This document shows positions 1 to 11,021 of a DNA stretch of 64,000 bases, piece after piece. The notes beneath the pieces were generated by a model that searched no databases, was not told where the DNA came from, and saw nothing but the letters and a program-made list of their open reading frames with translations. A program made the position numbers and the translations under genes. Source of the DNA: Fragum whitleyi (Eukaryota; Mollusca; Bivalvia; Cardiida; Cardiidae); the NCBI GenBank assembly GCA_948146395.1, contig OX411544.1, forward strand, positions 38,782,630-38,846,629, in the 5' to 3' direction. How positions within the stretch are numbered: the stretch's first letter is position 1; the number at the start of each line of letters is the position of its first letter.

Positions 1-96
1 TTTATTCGCAAATCCCTAATAAGATTGTTAAGGCGGAATGATCGAATTGATAAATTGACTGACTAGTAACAAACCAATCAACTCAAATTAAATTAT

Positions 97-440
97 AACA
101 AGAGCACCGCCTACGGGTGCCTACGCTCGGGTGTCGAGTGCTGGATAGTGGGAAAAAATCAAGTCGAAAAAGGGGCATAATTTGCACAAAATGCATCTAG
201 AGTTATCCCCCTTGATAGTATAGGTTGCTCTTTTGATGGTGAACATTTGTGCCAAGTTTCAAGTGAATGCCTTCAGTAGAACAAGAGATATAACAAAATG
301 TCAAAGTTTTCGCACGACGACGACGTCGACAACGAAACGGAGGCTATAGCAATACCTCGGGTTTTCTCCGAAAACAGCCGACAACGACACGGAGGCTATA
401 GCAATACCTCAAGTTTTCTCCGAAAACAGCCGAGCTAAAA
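97..440 (+). mobile_element. Pearl-like element, family PL-A, short copy
   Basis: Starts AACAAGAG, followed by a CACCGC/GGGTG small hairpin and the subterminal motif GCTCGG. It ends with a GTTTTC-TCC-GAAAAC hairpin and ACAGCCGAGCTAAAA, whose AGCCGAGC mirrors the 5' GCTCGG region. A CGACGACGACG stretch precedes the tail. The last 52 bp are duplicated (329-380 and 381-432). No coding capacity. Non-autonomous, possibly Helentron-like; the assignment is inference from architecture. Confidence 0.75.
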
Positions 441-1049
441 ACGCGAGTTGCGCCTTCTGCAAAGCGGTATCGGGCGTAGTAATCTATACCTTGGGAATTA
501 GTTGTTTTTCGAAGACTCAGCGCTATATAGTGAGCATACCATTCGACATTTTTTTTCCTTTTTCATTGAGTTCGGATTGTGGCTTACGATCCCTTTAGGT
601 AAATGGAACCCTTGGTTTTCCTCGCCTAAAAAAGCCTCGCTAAAAAGATTCAAAAATGGAGTGCATGCCTTCAAATGTCACCTTGCTTCTTTATAACCCA
701 GGCCTTCAGCGCTTTAGCGCTTTGATTATTAATATCATATATTCTTAACTGGTTTTTTCAGAGTTGGTTGGGGGGGGGGGGGTGTGGCAAACAAACCCCT
801 CCCCCCCGTGTAACCTTATGAATTATTATTAATATTATTTTCGAACGTCGATCACAGGAATCCTGAATCTTGGGAAAATTATTTAAAATTATTATTTGTA
901 TTATTATTATTAATATTATCATTATTATTATTATTATGCAAGATTGAACATCTTGATCATTTATACATGGTAAAAATCCTGATCTGCAAAGACAAACAGA
1001 AAAAGTAGGCTAAATCGAAAGCATAATTTTAAAGACAACCCAAATTAGA
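441..1049. other. No gene; low-complexity tracts
   Basis: Holds a 13-G run at 770-782, an ATT-rich microsatellite at about 895-938 and a short CTTCAGCGCTTTGATTA motif near 707-728 that recurs near 21940. I see no coding exon. Confidence 0.6.
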
Positions 1050-1204
1050 GTTTGTTTGTTGGGAGAATAACGCCGTTTGTAACAGTTTTCAGTCATGTCG
1101 CGGCAGTTGGTGCACCTAACAATATATTCTTGGTATTTCTCGCATCAGCACTACCATTTTCTGACCATTTTTTGTGGGAGACAAATAACAGAAAGGATAA
1201 ATGC
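1050..1204 (-). mobile_element. tRNA-type SINE, 5'-truncated fragment
   Basis: Matches the body of the SINE that recurs through this window (AACGCCG, then GTCGCGGCAGTTGGTGCACC, then GGTATTTCTCGCA). The TTTGTTTG tail lies on the left, so the element runs on the minus strand. The tRNA-like head is missing on the right. Confidence 0.6.
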
Positions 1205-1696
1205 CAGACAATATTTAGACAGCCGTTCATATTTCTGCATGCACCTACAATGACACGTTACTATAAAAGAATGTCAATTAAGGAAGTGGACCCATAATAG
1301 TTCCGGAACTCATGGTCTTTCAAAATATTAACCGATATTTCCTAATGGAATCATAAGGTAACCACGGTTAACACTTAAAATTCATGGCATCCGGAACGTT
1401 GCGGAACTACCATAATCAAACCATTGGCTGGAACATTCAAAACCTTTCATTATGCAAGTCTCAATAGTATAATTGGTTTAACGTAGGACTAAATCCCGTA
1501 ACTACAACTTGAAATAATGTGAGATAATATCTTTTTACCGCCAACTGGCAATACTGTCTAATACAGTAAGGTGATTAAATGTTCATTTTGGCAATTTTTA
1601 TATAAGAGTAGGTATATTTTTTTTAGAGTAAATTCCACAAAACGTGAATTATTTTAATGTATTTCTACAAAATAAACCAAGCTCTATCGAAGTTTT
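1205..1696. other. No recognisable feature
   Basis: AT-rich unique-looking sequence with no ORF of substance and no repeat that I can tie to another part of the window. Confidence 0.5.
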
Positions 1697-1990
1697 TATA
1701 AGAGCGGCGTATATACGCCCGAAGGGGCTTGTCAGTAACCTTGGCTTGTCAGTAACAAGAGCTTGAATGATAGCTAAAAAAATTGCTAACAGACGGGCAG
1801 ACGACTGGGGTCATAACACAGTATGACCCTTTGAGTGTAATTTGAAAAAAAGTTTAATGCACAACTATACGCCAAACAGTCATTTTGCAAGTTTCAGTTC
1901 ATTCCAATTCAGAGTTAAAGACAGGTTGCTCACAAAAGAAATGTGAATTTCAATTAATTGAAGGACAAGAAAAACGGAAGCTTTTTGAAT
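1697..1990 (+). mobile_element. Pearl-like element, family PL-E, fragment
   Basis: Begins ATAAGAGCGGCGTATATACG followed by CCCGAAGGGG, the mirror of the PL-E 3' terminus near 9200. It then has a short GACGGGCAGACGACTGGGGTC tract (read as separate words GACGGGCAGACG and GGGGTC) and the start of a monomer with AAGTTTCAGTTCATTCC. No downstream terminus, so truncated or rearranged. Confidence 0.5.
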
Positions 1991-2076
1991 TTCTGAAGTC
2001 TTGTGCTCAACTAAAAATATCAGTGATACATTATGACAAAATTCAGTCCGATCAAATTAAATTTGTAGGAGTCGTG

Positions 2077-2102
<26 letters not shown>
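2077..2102. repeat. (CA)n microsatellite
   Basis: Uninterrupted CA dinucleotide run of 13 units. Confidence 0.95.
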
Positions 2103-2107
<5 letters not shown>

Positions 2108-2163
2108 GTAATTTTAACCTATTTTGTTTAGTAAAGATAAATCAGGAACTACTTTACATATGA

Positions 2164-3096
2164 AACAAGAGAACCATGATGGTCCTTAATCGCTCACCTT
2201 CGTCATTTTAGTCATAATTGATAATTATCAAATTTTCAAGTTAAAGTCTTAATTTATGATTTTTTAAAGTGTAAACAAGAAAATTGTCTTTTATGCCCCT
2301 TTTCCCGTGATATGGCACGAATCCTTCCCATTTTCGGTAAAGATAATCCTTGCAACCTGGAGAACATTCTGACAAAGTTTCATGATGATTGGATCATATT
2401 TGTGGCCTCTAGAGTGTAAACAAGAAAATTGTCTTTTAGGCCCCTTTTCCCGTGATATGGCACGGATCCTTCCCATTTTTGATAGGGTTAATCTTTTCGA
2501 CCTGGAGAAGATTCTGATAAAGTTTCATAATGATTGGACCATATTTGTGGCCTCTAGAGTGTAAACAAGAAAGTTGTCTTTTAGGCCCCTTTCTCGTGAT
2601 ATGGCACGGATACTTCCCATTTTCAATAGGGTTAATCCTTTAGACCTGGAGAATATATTCTGAGAAAGTTTCATAATGATTGGACCATATTTGTGACCTC
2701 TGGAGTGTAAACAAGAAAATTGTCTTTTAGGCCCCTTTTCCCATGATAAGGCATGGATTCTTCCCATTTTCGATAGGGTTAATCCTTGCGGCCTGGAGAA
2801 CATTCTGACAAAGTTTCATGATGATTGGTCTATATTTGTGGCCTCAAGAGTGTAAACAAGAAAATTGTCTTTTAGGCCCCTTTTCCCGAGATATGGCACG
2901 GATTCTTCCCATTTTCGAAAGGCTTAATCCTTGCGGCCTGGAAAACACTTTTACAAAGTTTCATGATGATTGGTCCACATTTGTGGCCTCTAGAGTGTAA
3001 ACACCTAAATTGTTGACGTCTGACGACGGACGACGGACGACTGACATCCAATGATCACAAAAGCTCACCTTGAGCAGGATGTGCTCAGGTGAGCTA
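2164..3096 (+). mobile_element. Pearl-like element, family PL-B, 5 monomers
   Basis: 5' end AACAAGAGAACCATGATGG then CGCTCACCT; about five monomers of 145 bp, each with GTGTAAACAAGAAAATTGTC and AAAGTTTCATGATGATTGG; then GACGGACGACGG; then the hairpin GAGCAGGATGTGCTC and AGGTGAGCTAA. Both subterminal repeats (GCTCACCT and AGGTGAGC) are intact. Short ORFs on both strands inside are monomer by-products, not genes. Confidence 0.85.
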
Positions 3097-3260
3097 AGGC
3101 CAAATTTCAGGTTGATTGGGCAAAAAATGTGGCCTCTAGAGTGCATATAAGGTAAATGTTTATAACACAGGAAACATGACGGACGACACAAGACGAACAA
3201 TGGACATCCACCTAACCACAAAAGCTCATCTTGAGCGCTTTATGCTCAGGTGAGCTAAAA
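3097..3260 (+). mobile_element. PL-B 3' end of another subfamily, directly abutting
   Basis: Starts one base after the previous terminus inside a monomer of the AAATTTCAGGTTGATTGGG subfamily, which is the type seen at 26934-29494. It has GACGGACGACAC-like sequence and a second complete tail ending GCTCAGGTGAGCTAAAA. This leaves two consecutive 3' termini in the same orientation. Confidence 0.75.
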
Positions 3261-3555
3261 GTATTTAAAGCAACGACCCTGGCCAGCCTGTGCATCTGCA
3301 CACTCTGATCAGAGTCTTCACTATGCCCTGTGGTAATAGATAGGGCGGTAAAGTACATTTAACAGTCAGACAATCTCTTACTAGCTTTCTAGGCTGCTCA
3401 ATGTTTTAACCTCACGCATTTGTCAAATAGTTGGAAATGTCACACACTGGCTCAAATCATTGCTTTCAATCAAATAAGAGGACACTTGAAGACCCTTAGT
3501 AGCTGCAAGGGTACTAGAACGAGCATGTTTCTATTACAAGAGGGATGGGGTTTAT

Positions 3556-3765
3556 TTGTTTAATTATATTGGTATTAATGTTGCTTTCAACATTATTTCA
3601 GCTGTATTGAGGTGACTGGAGCATCTAACAATGGATTCCTGGTATTTCCAATACCAGTACTACGATCACATCCTTTCCTAGCATCCAGTTGCTTTTCTTC
3701 ATAGGTCTACTTTTTTCAACCCATTAGTAGAAAGGAAATAGTCAGAAAAATTGGATCAACACTAA
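3556..3765 (-). mobile_element. tRNA-type SINE, degraded
   Basis: Contains GCTTTCAACATTATTTCAGC, then GACTGGAGCATCTAACAATG, then the CATCCTTTCCTAGC block of this SINE. Tail is on the left (TTTGTTTAATT). The head has decayed into unrelated sequence. Confidence 0.6.
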
Positions 3766-3935
3766 CACTAGTCCTTGGGTCCGAGACCTGCTGATTTTAG
3801 GGAGGACTGGTAGAAGTAACAATGCTGTAGGTCCTTCAGCGCTATGACAAATAACCTTGTAATTTCCAATTAGTTCATTTGAAAAAAAATGTTGCCTTTC
3901 CTTTGACAAAATTTCCATTACCCTAAGTTAATCAT

Positions 3936-3985
3936 TGTGGAAAAAGAAGAAATTGTCCGTCACAAGCGATTTCTTCTTTTCCCTT
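3936..3985. repeat. Foldback hairpin, copy 1
   Basis: TGTGGAAAAAGAAGAAATTG pairs with a following CGATTTCTTCTTTTCCC across a short GTCAC loop. A closely related hairpin sits at 34916-34966 inside a TTAA-flanked MITE, so this is probably a decayed copy of that MITE. Confidence 0.6.
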
Positions 3986-4162
3986 AATGTTTTCCTTAAT
4001 ATTTACACATAAATTGATAAAAAATAATCATAGTTTTCCTGGTTGAGGATCTGTTTTAATCAGGGAGGACCTGCAATAATTAGGGCTAACAAGGCTTTCA
4101 GACTGTTGGCAAAAAAATGTAAGTGTCAAATCCTGGAAAGGACGAGTGCCATTGTGGATAAT

Positions 4163-4372
4163 TGATTTGTTTGTTTGTTTGAATGAATGGGGGTTTTACG
4201 CCACTTTCAAAAATCTATGTTACATAGCTGCGGCTGGAGCACCTTACAATGAAATTCCTGGTATTTCTCACACAAGTGCTACATTACATCTTTTCCTAGC
4301 TCAAACTCTGGACCTTTTGAATGATATTCCGATGCGCTACCACTGCGCTAGGACAGGGGCAGTTGAAACTCT
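4163..4372 (-). mobile_element. tRNA-type SINE, internally deleted
   Basis: Left end GTTTGTTTGAATGAATGGGG is the SINE tail. The body includes GCGGCTGGAGCACC. The middle is deleted, and the right end keeps part of the tRNA-like head (GATGCGCTACCACTGCGCTA, the A-box region read in reverse). Confidence 0.6.
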
Positions 4373-4416
4373 GTATATATCGAATCTTAAACCTACTCTG
4401 TGAGGATATTAATGTG

Positions 4417-4764
4417 TGATAATGGGTATAACCAGTAAGTATGTGTGTATTGACAGTGGGGTGAATCCAAAAACACCCACATAACAGAATGGGTGTTTTA
4501 ACCACTGTAATGCTGAACCCGGAATATTCCTGCTTTGGCACATTTGTGCAGTCTGATGTTAGTCTACACCACCTGTTTCCCACTTTCAAACCAGAATTGT
4601 CAATAGATTTAGTTTTTCAAATAAAAATAGACCTACAGATGGGACTTTCAGTGCTTTTTGCCCTTTGATTTTGATGAAAATTTTTACCCAAAATCTATTC
4701 AGCAAAACAAGGGTAAATGTTTGATAACGGGTATAACCAGTCTGTATGTGTGAATTGACAGTGG
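4417..4764. repeat. 43-bp direct repeat pair, 305 bp apart
   Basis: A segment at 4417-4459 (key part GGGTATAACCAGT) recurs at 4722-4764 with only a few substitutions. The 262 bp between shows no gene. Nature unknown: local duplication or remains of a short terminal-repeat element. Confidence 0.6.
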
Positions 4765-5030
4765 CACACCGTACAACCGGTTGAGGCGATGACGGATGAG
4801 AGTCAACGATGACAGCATCGGAACATTATTCCGAGGAGACGGTAGGTCAAATAAATTTATTCATGTAAATAAACGATTGAAGCTTTGGTATTCTAAAGCA
4901 GATAAATGATCGTGTAAGTGTTCAGCGCTTCTATAGAATAAATCTTTTCTCATATCCCTCCCAAATAAGGCCACAATCATTGATTATTTCGGAGGTATCC
5001 CATGAAAAGTTACGAAATTAGACTTTATGT

Positions 5031-5126
5031 AACAGTTATAGTTTATTTCTGACAATTTACGCGATATAACCTAAGCGGAGCGCAAGGTTATACGCGTAAA
5101 TTGTCAGAATTTGAACTATAACTGTT
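5031..5126. repeat. Long imperfect palindrome
   Basis: Arms 5031-5072 and about 5084-5126 pair over roughly 42 bp (AACAGTTATAGTT near the ends, CAATTTACGCG inside) with a GC-rich AAGCGGAGCGC loop. No target duplication recognised. Foldback-type repeat. Confidence 0.75.
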
Positions 5127-5477
5127 TTACCGATCGACTTATTTTTTCATCAAATAACGCTAGTTCAATTGAGTTGCACGTCAATCAATGATGTCATTCA
5201 TTTTTGTTGCGTCATACATTCTTCAATCAAATCTAGGTACACAAAAAGAGGGAGGAGCGAATTAAATCACTATCGGGTTCCTGTAATTATTTTGTCATTT
5301 CGCGAATCGAAATCAGCTGAGAACGTTCAGTGAATACACCTCGTGATTTCTGCTAGTGGATTTTGTATTCCTTTTACCGGTTGTTAGTTTTTTGCGGACA
5401 ATGTTCCTCATTTTAGGGATTTTGTATTTTTAGGAAAACAGTTATCTATCACGACATATTCAGCCGCGCATTGTAAG
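5127..5477. other. No recognisable feature
   Basis: AT-rich sequence without an ORF of note or a repeat that I can match in the window. Confidence 0.45.
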
Positions 5478-5727
5478 TTCGTCAGACTATCATTCAATCG
5501 GTCCCGGGTTCGATCTCCGACGGTGGCACTAATCCTTTCCGACTATTTGTCTCCCACCTATGGGTCGATAATCGTAGACCTATGTGGGATAACAACTGCA
5601 GACTGGTTAAGAAATGGTACTTCTGGGGTAAGAAATACCAGGAATTCGTTGTTAGGTGCTCCAGCCGCCGCAATATAACTGAAGAATTGTTGAAAGTGGT
5701 GTTTAACCACATACAAACAAAACCTTC
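5478..5727 (+). mobile_element. tRNA-type SINE, nearly complete body
   Basis: B-box-like GGGTTCGATCTCC near 5506, then ATCCTTTCCGACTATTTGTC, GGTGCTCCAGCCGCCGC and a tail ACATACAAACAAAA. Plus-strand orientation. The A-box half of the head is degraded. Polymerase III promoter layout is known for tRNA-derived SINEs; activity is not implied. Confidence 0.7.
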
Positions 5728-7009
5728 ATTATATTCATTATCAATAATATAAAAATTTAAACAAGACGTTAGTAGAAAACATTCATAATGCAATGAAAAG
5801 CCCTAGTTTCCAAGTTTTGGTTCTGAACCGATACGTCATAGTTAAACGGGTGACAGAGGCTTTCGATTTTAATCAGCTATTACAGGCATAATATGCTTCG
5901 AATCACTTTCTTTTTGCTAATACTTGTATCCCTAGAATCCTTTAAGTAGGCATTTTGTATCTTTTCTACAATTATTTTGCATACCTGTACCTTTCATATG
6001 AACATTTGATTGCATTTTGTTAAGATTGGGACCTTTGCAGAACGACTAAATCAAAATGTCGTTCAAGAGATCCAATAATTTCATTTTAAAAAGGAAGTGA
6101 GATTTTATAACGTTTGAACCGTGTCGTCTTTCTTTTTTTATGTCAATGTGAAAATGTGAAGTACAGAAAGGCCTGGTTCGAGAAAATTCGTCAATGTCGT
6201 TCTTACTGCTGTATGCCATGCAAATTGATATTTTTTTTATCAGAATCATTGTTTTATCCGCTAAATCTTGTCTTGATTAACATGAAGACAAATTATTAAA
6301 GAATTTTTTCTTCTCCTTTTAATGAGTAATTGTGTATAAGCATTACTTCAAAAGAACATTCATAAAAAGTTTTTATTAAAAATACTCGATTACAAGTAAA
6401 GGGTCTTACGGGACTTTTTATCAGAAAAGATTATGACGTCAATATCTGGTTTTGAATGTAGTCCCCGCCCATTATGACCTAAAGTCACGTAGCTCACTTA
6501 TTCGAACAGATCGTCAGGTTATGGGATATATTTTTTGAATTTCAAACGAAATAGCGACCTTTCATTGGCCGAAAAGATAGGGCGATCGGTAAGCTCTCAT
6601 ATTTCGCCTATCTCTCAATAAATGCTATTTTAACTTGTACACGGCTGAAGTCTAATCATCCGCCGATATTTCTCCCAAATTTGAAGCCATAATTCAAAAA
6701 AACAAACACACAGCGGACCCAAAGACGACGTGTAGTAAGAAAAATGTTGCCTCTGTAGACAGTCGGAATTTCACGGGGTTGACGTAGATGACAGATCTGA
6801 ATTATTTGTGATTGCCGATGTCAACAGACCCATATTCAGATTCTCGCATAAAAATGATCATTTTGGTGTCGTATTTTTCAATAACACACCAAAACAATTT
6901 AGATCGACATACATGCTGACATTCATGTCAATTATTTTCAAATGATGTGTCATATCGAAAAATAATTCAAGGGATTTAATGTAGGATTTCAAATACTCAC
7001 AAACCAAGA
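5728..7009. other. No recognisable gene
   Basis: About 1.3 kb of AT-rich sequence. Short opposing ORFs near 6046-6299 have no family features that I recognise. No splice-bounded exon that I would defend. Confidence 0.45.
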
Positions 7010-8516
7010 AACAAGAGGACCATGATGGTCCTTAATCGCTCACCTTCGTCATTTAAGTCATAATTGATAATTATCAAATTTTCCAGTTAAAGTCTTAATT
7101 TATGATTTTTTAAAGTGCAAACAAGAAAATTGTCTTTTAGGCCCCTTTTCCCGTGATATGGCACGGATCCTTCCCATTTTCGATAAAGATAATCCTTGCA
7201 ACCTGCCAGATATTCTGACAAAGTTTCATGATGACTGGACCATATTTGTGGCCTCTAGAGTGTAAACAAGAAAATTGTCTTTTAGGCCCCTTTTCCTGTG
7301 ATATGGCACGGATCCTTCCCATTTTCAATAGGTTCAATCCTTGCAACCTGGAGAACATTCTGACAAAGTTTCATTATGATTGGACTATATTTGTGGCCTC
7401 TAGAGTGTAAACAAGAAAATTGTCTTTTAGGCCCCTTTTCCCATGATATGGCACGAATCCTTCCCATTTTCGATAGGCTTAATCCTTTAGACCTGGAGAA
7501 CATTCTGACAAAGTTTCATGATGATTGGATCATATTTGTGGCCTCTAGAGTGTAAACAAGAAAATTGTCTTTTAGGCCCCTTTTCCCATGATATGGCATG
7601 GATTCTTCCCATTTTCGATAGGGTTAATCCTTTCGACCTGGAGAATATTTTGAGAAAGTTTCATAATGATTGGACCATATTTGTGGCCTCTAGAATGTAA
7701 ACAAGAAAAATGTCTTTTAGGCCCCTTTTCTCGTGATATGGCACGGATTCTTCCCATTTTCGATAGGGTTAATCCTTTAAACCTGGAGAATATTCTGAGA
7801 AAGTTTCATAATGATTGGACCATATTTGTGGCCTCTAGAGTGGAAACAAGAAAATTGTCTTTTAGGCCCCTTTTCAGGGATTCTTCCCATTTTCGATAGG
7901 GTTAATCCTTGCGGCCTGGAGAACATTCTGACAAAGTTTCATGATGATTGGCCCATTTTTGTGGCCTCTAGAGTGTAAACAAGAAAATTGTCTTTTAGGC
8001 CCCTTTTCCCCTGATATGGCATGGACCCGCCCATTTTCGATAGGGTTAATCCTTTCAACCTGCAGAACATTCTGACAAAGTTTCATGATGATTGGACCAT
8101 TTTTGTGGCCTCTAGAGTGGAAACCAGAAAATTGTCTTACAGGCCCCTTTTCCCATGATATGGCACGAATCCTTCCCATTTTCGATAGGCTTAATCCTTG
8201 CGGCCTGGAGAACATTCTGACAAAGTTTCATAATGATTGGACCATATTTGTGGCCTCTAGAGTGTAAACAAGAAAATTGTCTTTTAGGCCCCTTTTCCCC
8301 TGATATGGCATGGACCCGCCCATTTTCGATAGGGTTAATCCTTTCAACCTGCAGAACATTCTGACAAAGTTTCATGATGATTGGACCATTTTTGTGGCCT
8401 CTAGAGTGTAAACACCTAAATTGTTGACGTCTGACGACGGACGACGCACGACGGACGACGGACATCCAATGATCACAAAAGCTCACCTTGAGCACGATGT
8501 GCTCAGGTGAGCTAAA
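7010..8516 (+). mobile_element. Pearl-like element, family PL-B, 9 monomers
   Basis: Same subfamily as 2164-3096 with an almost identical leader (AACAAGAGGACCATGATGG, CGCTCACCTTCG). Nine monomers of about 145 bp begin near 7116, 7260, 7406, 7551, 7696, 7841, 7974, 8118 and 8264. Ends with GACGGACGACGG, GAGCACGATGTGCTC and AGGTGAGCTAAAA. The monomers at about 7974-8117 and 8264-8407 look the same, two units apart. Confidence 0.88.
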
Positions 8517-8520
8517 AAAA

Positions 8521-9215
8521 AAAAATAGTCCTAAGCACAAACCTACAGAGTCATTGTGGCTCGATTCAGTTCATTCCCATTCAAAATGTAGGAGAAAAGG
8601 AGCTCACAAAAGATTTTGTTTTTCATACAATTCAAGGGCAGATATTTCAAGATAACTCAAGAATGACAGAAACATGTTGAATTTAAAGAGTCTTATGCAC
8701 AACTAGACATCATTGGGAGTAATTGTGTCTAGTTTCAGCTCGTTTCCATTGATAGTGAAGGAGGAGTTGCACACACAAAAAACAGTGAATTTCGTTCAAT
8801 TCAAGGGCAGATAATTCAAGATTTCTCAGGAATGACTGGATCAATTTGAATTTCAAAAGGATTCTGTACAACTAGACATCATAGGGAGTGATTGTGCTTG
8901 GTTTCAGCTCATTTCTAGTCACAGTTTAGAAAGAGTTGCGCACACAAAAAACAGTGTTTTTGTTCAATTTAAGGGCAGATAATTCAAGATTTCTCAGAAA
9001 TGACTGGAGCGATTTGAATCTCAAAGGTCTTTTGCACAACTAGACATCATAAGGAGCAATTATACCAAGTTTGAGCTCAATCCCATTGATAGTTTAGGAG
9101 GAGATGCCCACACAAAAAAAATTGCTAACGGACAGACAGACGGACGGACGGATGGACAGATGAACGGACGGACGACCGGGGTCATAGCATAAAACGTCCC
9201 TTCGGGCGTATAAAA
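8521..9215 (+). mobile_element. Pearl-like element, family PL-E, 3' part
   Basis: Three to four monomers of about 170 bp (CACAACTAGACATCAT at about 8698, 8867 and 9037), each with TAGTTTCAGCTC and AGGAGGAGTTGC or a close variant. Then GACGGACGGACGG and the terminal ACGTCCCTTCGGGCGTATAA hairpin. The PL-E 5' end is absent; the element abuts the PL-B copy on its left. Confidence 0.75.
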
Positions 9216-9267
9216 CGGGTACCGACCACTCTTTGTGAATACTTAGTTGTATCATACTCATGTGGAG

Positions 9268-9560
9268 TTCATTGCTTAGTTGCTACGACGTTGGCTTCAG
9301 GATTGGACGGTCCCTGAATCGAATCCCTCCCAGACCACGGAATGTTTTCTGATCTAAGAAATTTACTCCAAACTGCTCCTCTCCACCCACTCTCACCAAT
9401 GGGATCTCACCAATGGGACCTATGTGAGATAGCAGCCGGATTCTAGGAAAGGATGTTATGGTGGTACTGGTGAGAAAAAACCAGGAGACCATTGTTGGGG
9501 GCTCCAGTGGCTGCGATATAACTGAAAATGGATGAAGGCGTAATATCCAATTCAAACAAC
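9268..9560 (+). mobile_element. tRNA-type SINE, full length but diverged
   Basis: Head includes TTAGTTGCTACGACGTTGGC and TGAATCGAATCCCTCC (degenerate A and B boxes). Body has GATAGCAGCCGGATTCTAGG, CCAGGAGACCATTGTTGG and GGCTCCAGTGGCTGCGAT. Tail CCAATTCAAACAACAAA. Confidence 0.7.
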
Positions 9561-9810
9561 AAATCCACTTTACCCAGGGATAAAAATTGGTACCGTTGAG
9601 AGTATAAGTCGAAGTGCTGTTGCAGTCGAACGCTCCGAGTGTAAACAGCCGCTTGCAATCGAATGATTTGGGGTTACAGTGTAAAGTCGTGGGAATTTGT
9701 ATAACCTAAAACTTTAAAGCCAAATAATTTACTTTTATGCATCTTCACATAAGTTGTTTTTAAGGTAGAGAAATTAAGGCCAGATGCCGAAAAGTATTAG
9801 AAAAAGCATT

Positions 9811-9994
9811 AACAAAAAAGAGAGCCAGAATGGCCCTAAACCGCTCACCTGAATTTTATTGGTCCAGTGGATCTCATCCAAGAAACTTTCAGACAAAATT
9901 TCATTCACATTTGCCTAATTGTTAAAGAGGAGATAATATTCCATAATTAACAGTGATAAAATACCCTGCCCACACATTCATTACGGAGGAGACT
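9811..9994 (+). mobile_element. PL-B element, 5' part (split copy, piece 1 of 3)
   Basis: AACAAAAAAGAGAGCCAGAA, GGCCCTAAACCGCTCACCTG is a PL-B 5' end. It is followed by diverged monomer sequence with AAATTTCATT and AGAGGAGAT. The element is interrupted by a TTAA-flanked insert and resumes at 14250. Confidence 0.65.
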
Positions 9995-10137
9995 TTAAGG
10001 TAACTGCGGACACATAGAGGGCCATTTTAAGTCCAAATTTTAAATTGTCTGCAAATCATGCCTAATGCGATAAAACTATACTTTGAAGTACCCGCTTTCA
10101 TATTTCGGTCATAGAAAGGAATTTCATAACGTAAAGT

Positions 10138-10153
10138 TGACGTCATGACGTCA
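10138..10153. promoter_or_regulatory. Two abutting CRE-like palindromes in the TIR
   Basis: TGACGTCATGACGTCA is two back-to-back TGACGTCA motifs, the consensus for CREB/ATF proteins (known). The opposite TIR keeps TGACGTCACGACGTCA at 14101-14116. Use as a regulatory site is inference only. Confidence 0.3.
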
Positions 10154-10386
10154 TCAAGGGGTCAACCCCTTTTTTCGGAGCCAAAATCAGTAATAGTCCA
10201 TTTTTTTCGGAAATAATAAACCGATTTTCATACCGAAAACGCCATTTGCTTCGTTTAAAGACGCCGGATCTTATGTTCTATTGATATGAGGATATAAGTC
10301 TAAGAAATACAATTAAGTGTAACGTATTAAATGTTAATGCCTTCTGCGTTGCTATTTTCGAGTACAGTCACTGGAAATATTGCCTT

Positions 10387-10911
10387 TTTTCTCGAAAATT
10401 TGTCCGGTGACCTATGTTGAAATTTAGATATGTTGCTGCCAAACCATTCCGCTGAAGAAATTTGAAATAAAAAACATGTGTCTTCGGGTTAGATTTTTTG
10501 TAAAATTCGATTCCGCGAAGATATCGCAAATCAGAGGTTATTTCAACGTCGCGTCAAATGTTCACAAAAGCTGTTTTTTTAAATGGATAAAACTTAATTG
10601 TTTTATTTTTATTTCTTAAAATCACATTCAGATTTAATACTTTTGAACCCTATATTTTACGATTAACCTAAATTTCAAATATTTTAGAATAAGTTATTGC
10701 ACGGAGATATGCGCCAAATAAGCATTGTGCAGATGGTTTTAGTGCGACGCCGAATCCGACGAAAACTGTTCCAACAACTTCACAAAATCGAATTTAATAC
10801 AAAATCTAACCCGAAGACATATCATTTTTATATGATTGATGCAAAGCATATTCTTTTCGCTACAAAATAACAAAAAATCAGCATAGGTCACCGGACGAAA
10901 TTTTGAGAAAT
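10387..10911. repeat. Inverted repeat pair inside the TTAA element
   Basis: Left arm 10387-10513 carries AAATTTGTCCGGTGACCTAT and GTCTTCGGGTTAGATTTT. The right arm 10784-10911 carries both in reverse complement and reverse order (ATAGGTCACCGGACGAAATT, AAAATCTAACCCGAAGAC). The arms are about 125 bp with a 270-bp centre. Probably a decayed foldback/MITE insertion. Confidence 0.65.
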
Positions 10912-10996
10912 TTCTACTTATTTACAAAAAATGAAATGAAAAAAGGAATGTCAAATCTTAAAATTCGCGATATAGTTAGCGTTTCGGGCCTATTTT

Positions 10997-11021
10997 TGGT
11001 GAACGAAAGTTTCGTTCACCA
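10997..11021. repeat. Perfect 12-bp inverted repeat, 1-nt centre
   Basis: TGGTGAACGAAA, G, TTTCGTTCACCA. No U-tract or gene context to call it a terminator or a binding site. Confidence 0.8.

Noticed and set aside
7137..8540. Overlapping ORFs on both strands with SCLHSRGHKYGP and FVASRV words
   Set aside because: Produced by the 145-bp monomer on both strands; same reason.
10997..11021. Intrinsic terminator
   Set aside because: Perfect hairpin but no T-tract after it, and the DNA is eukaryotic.
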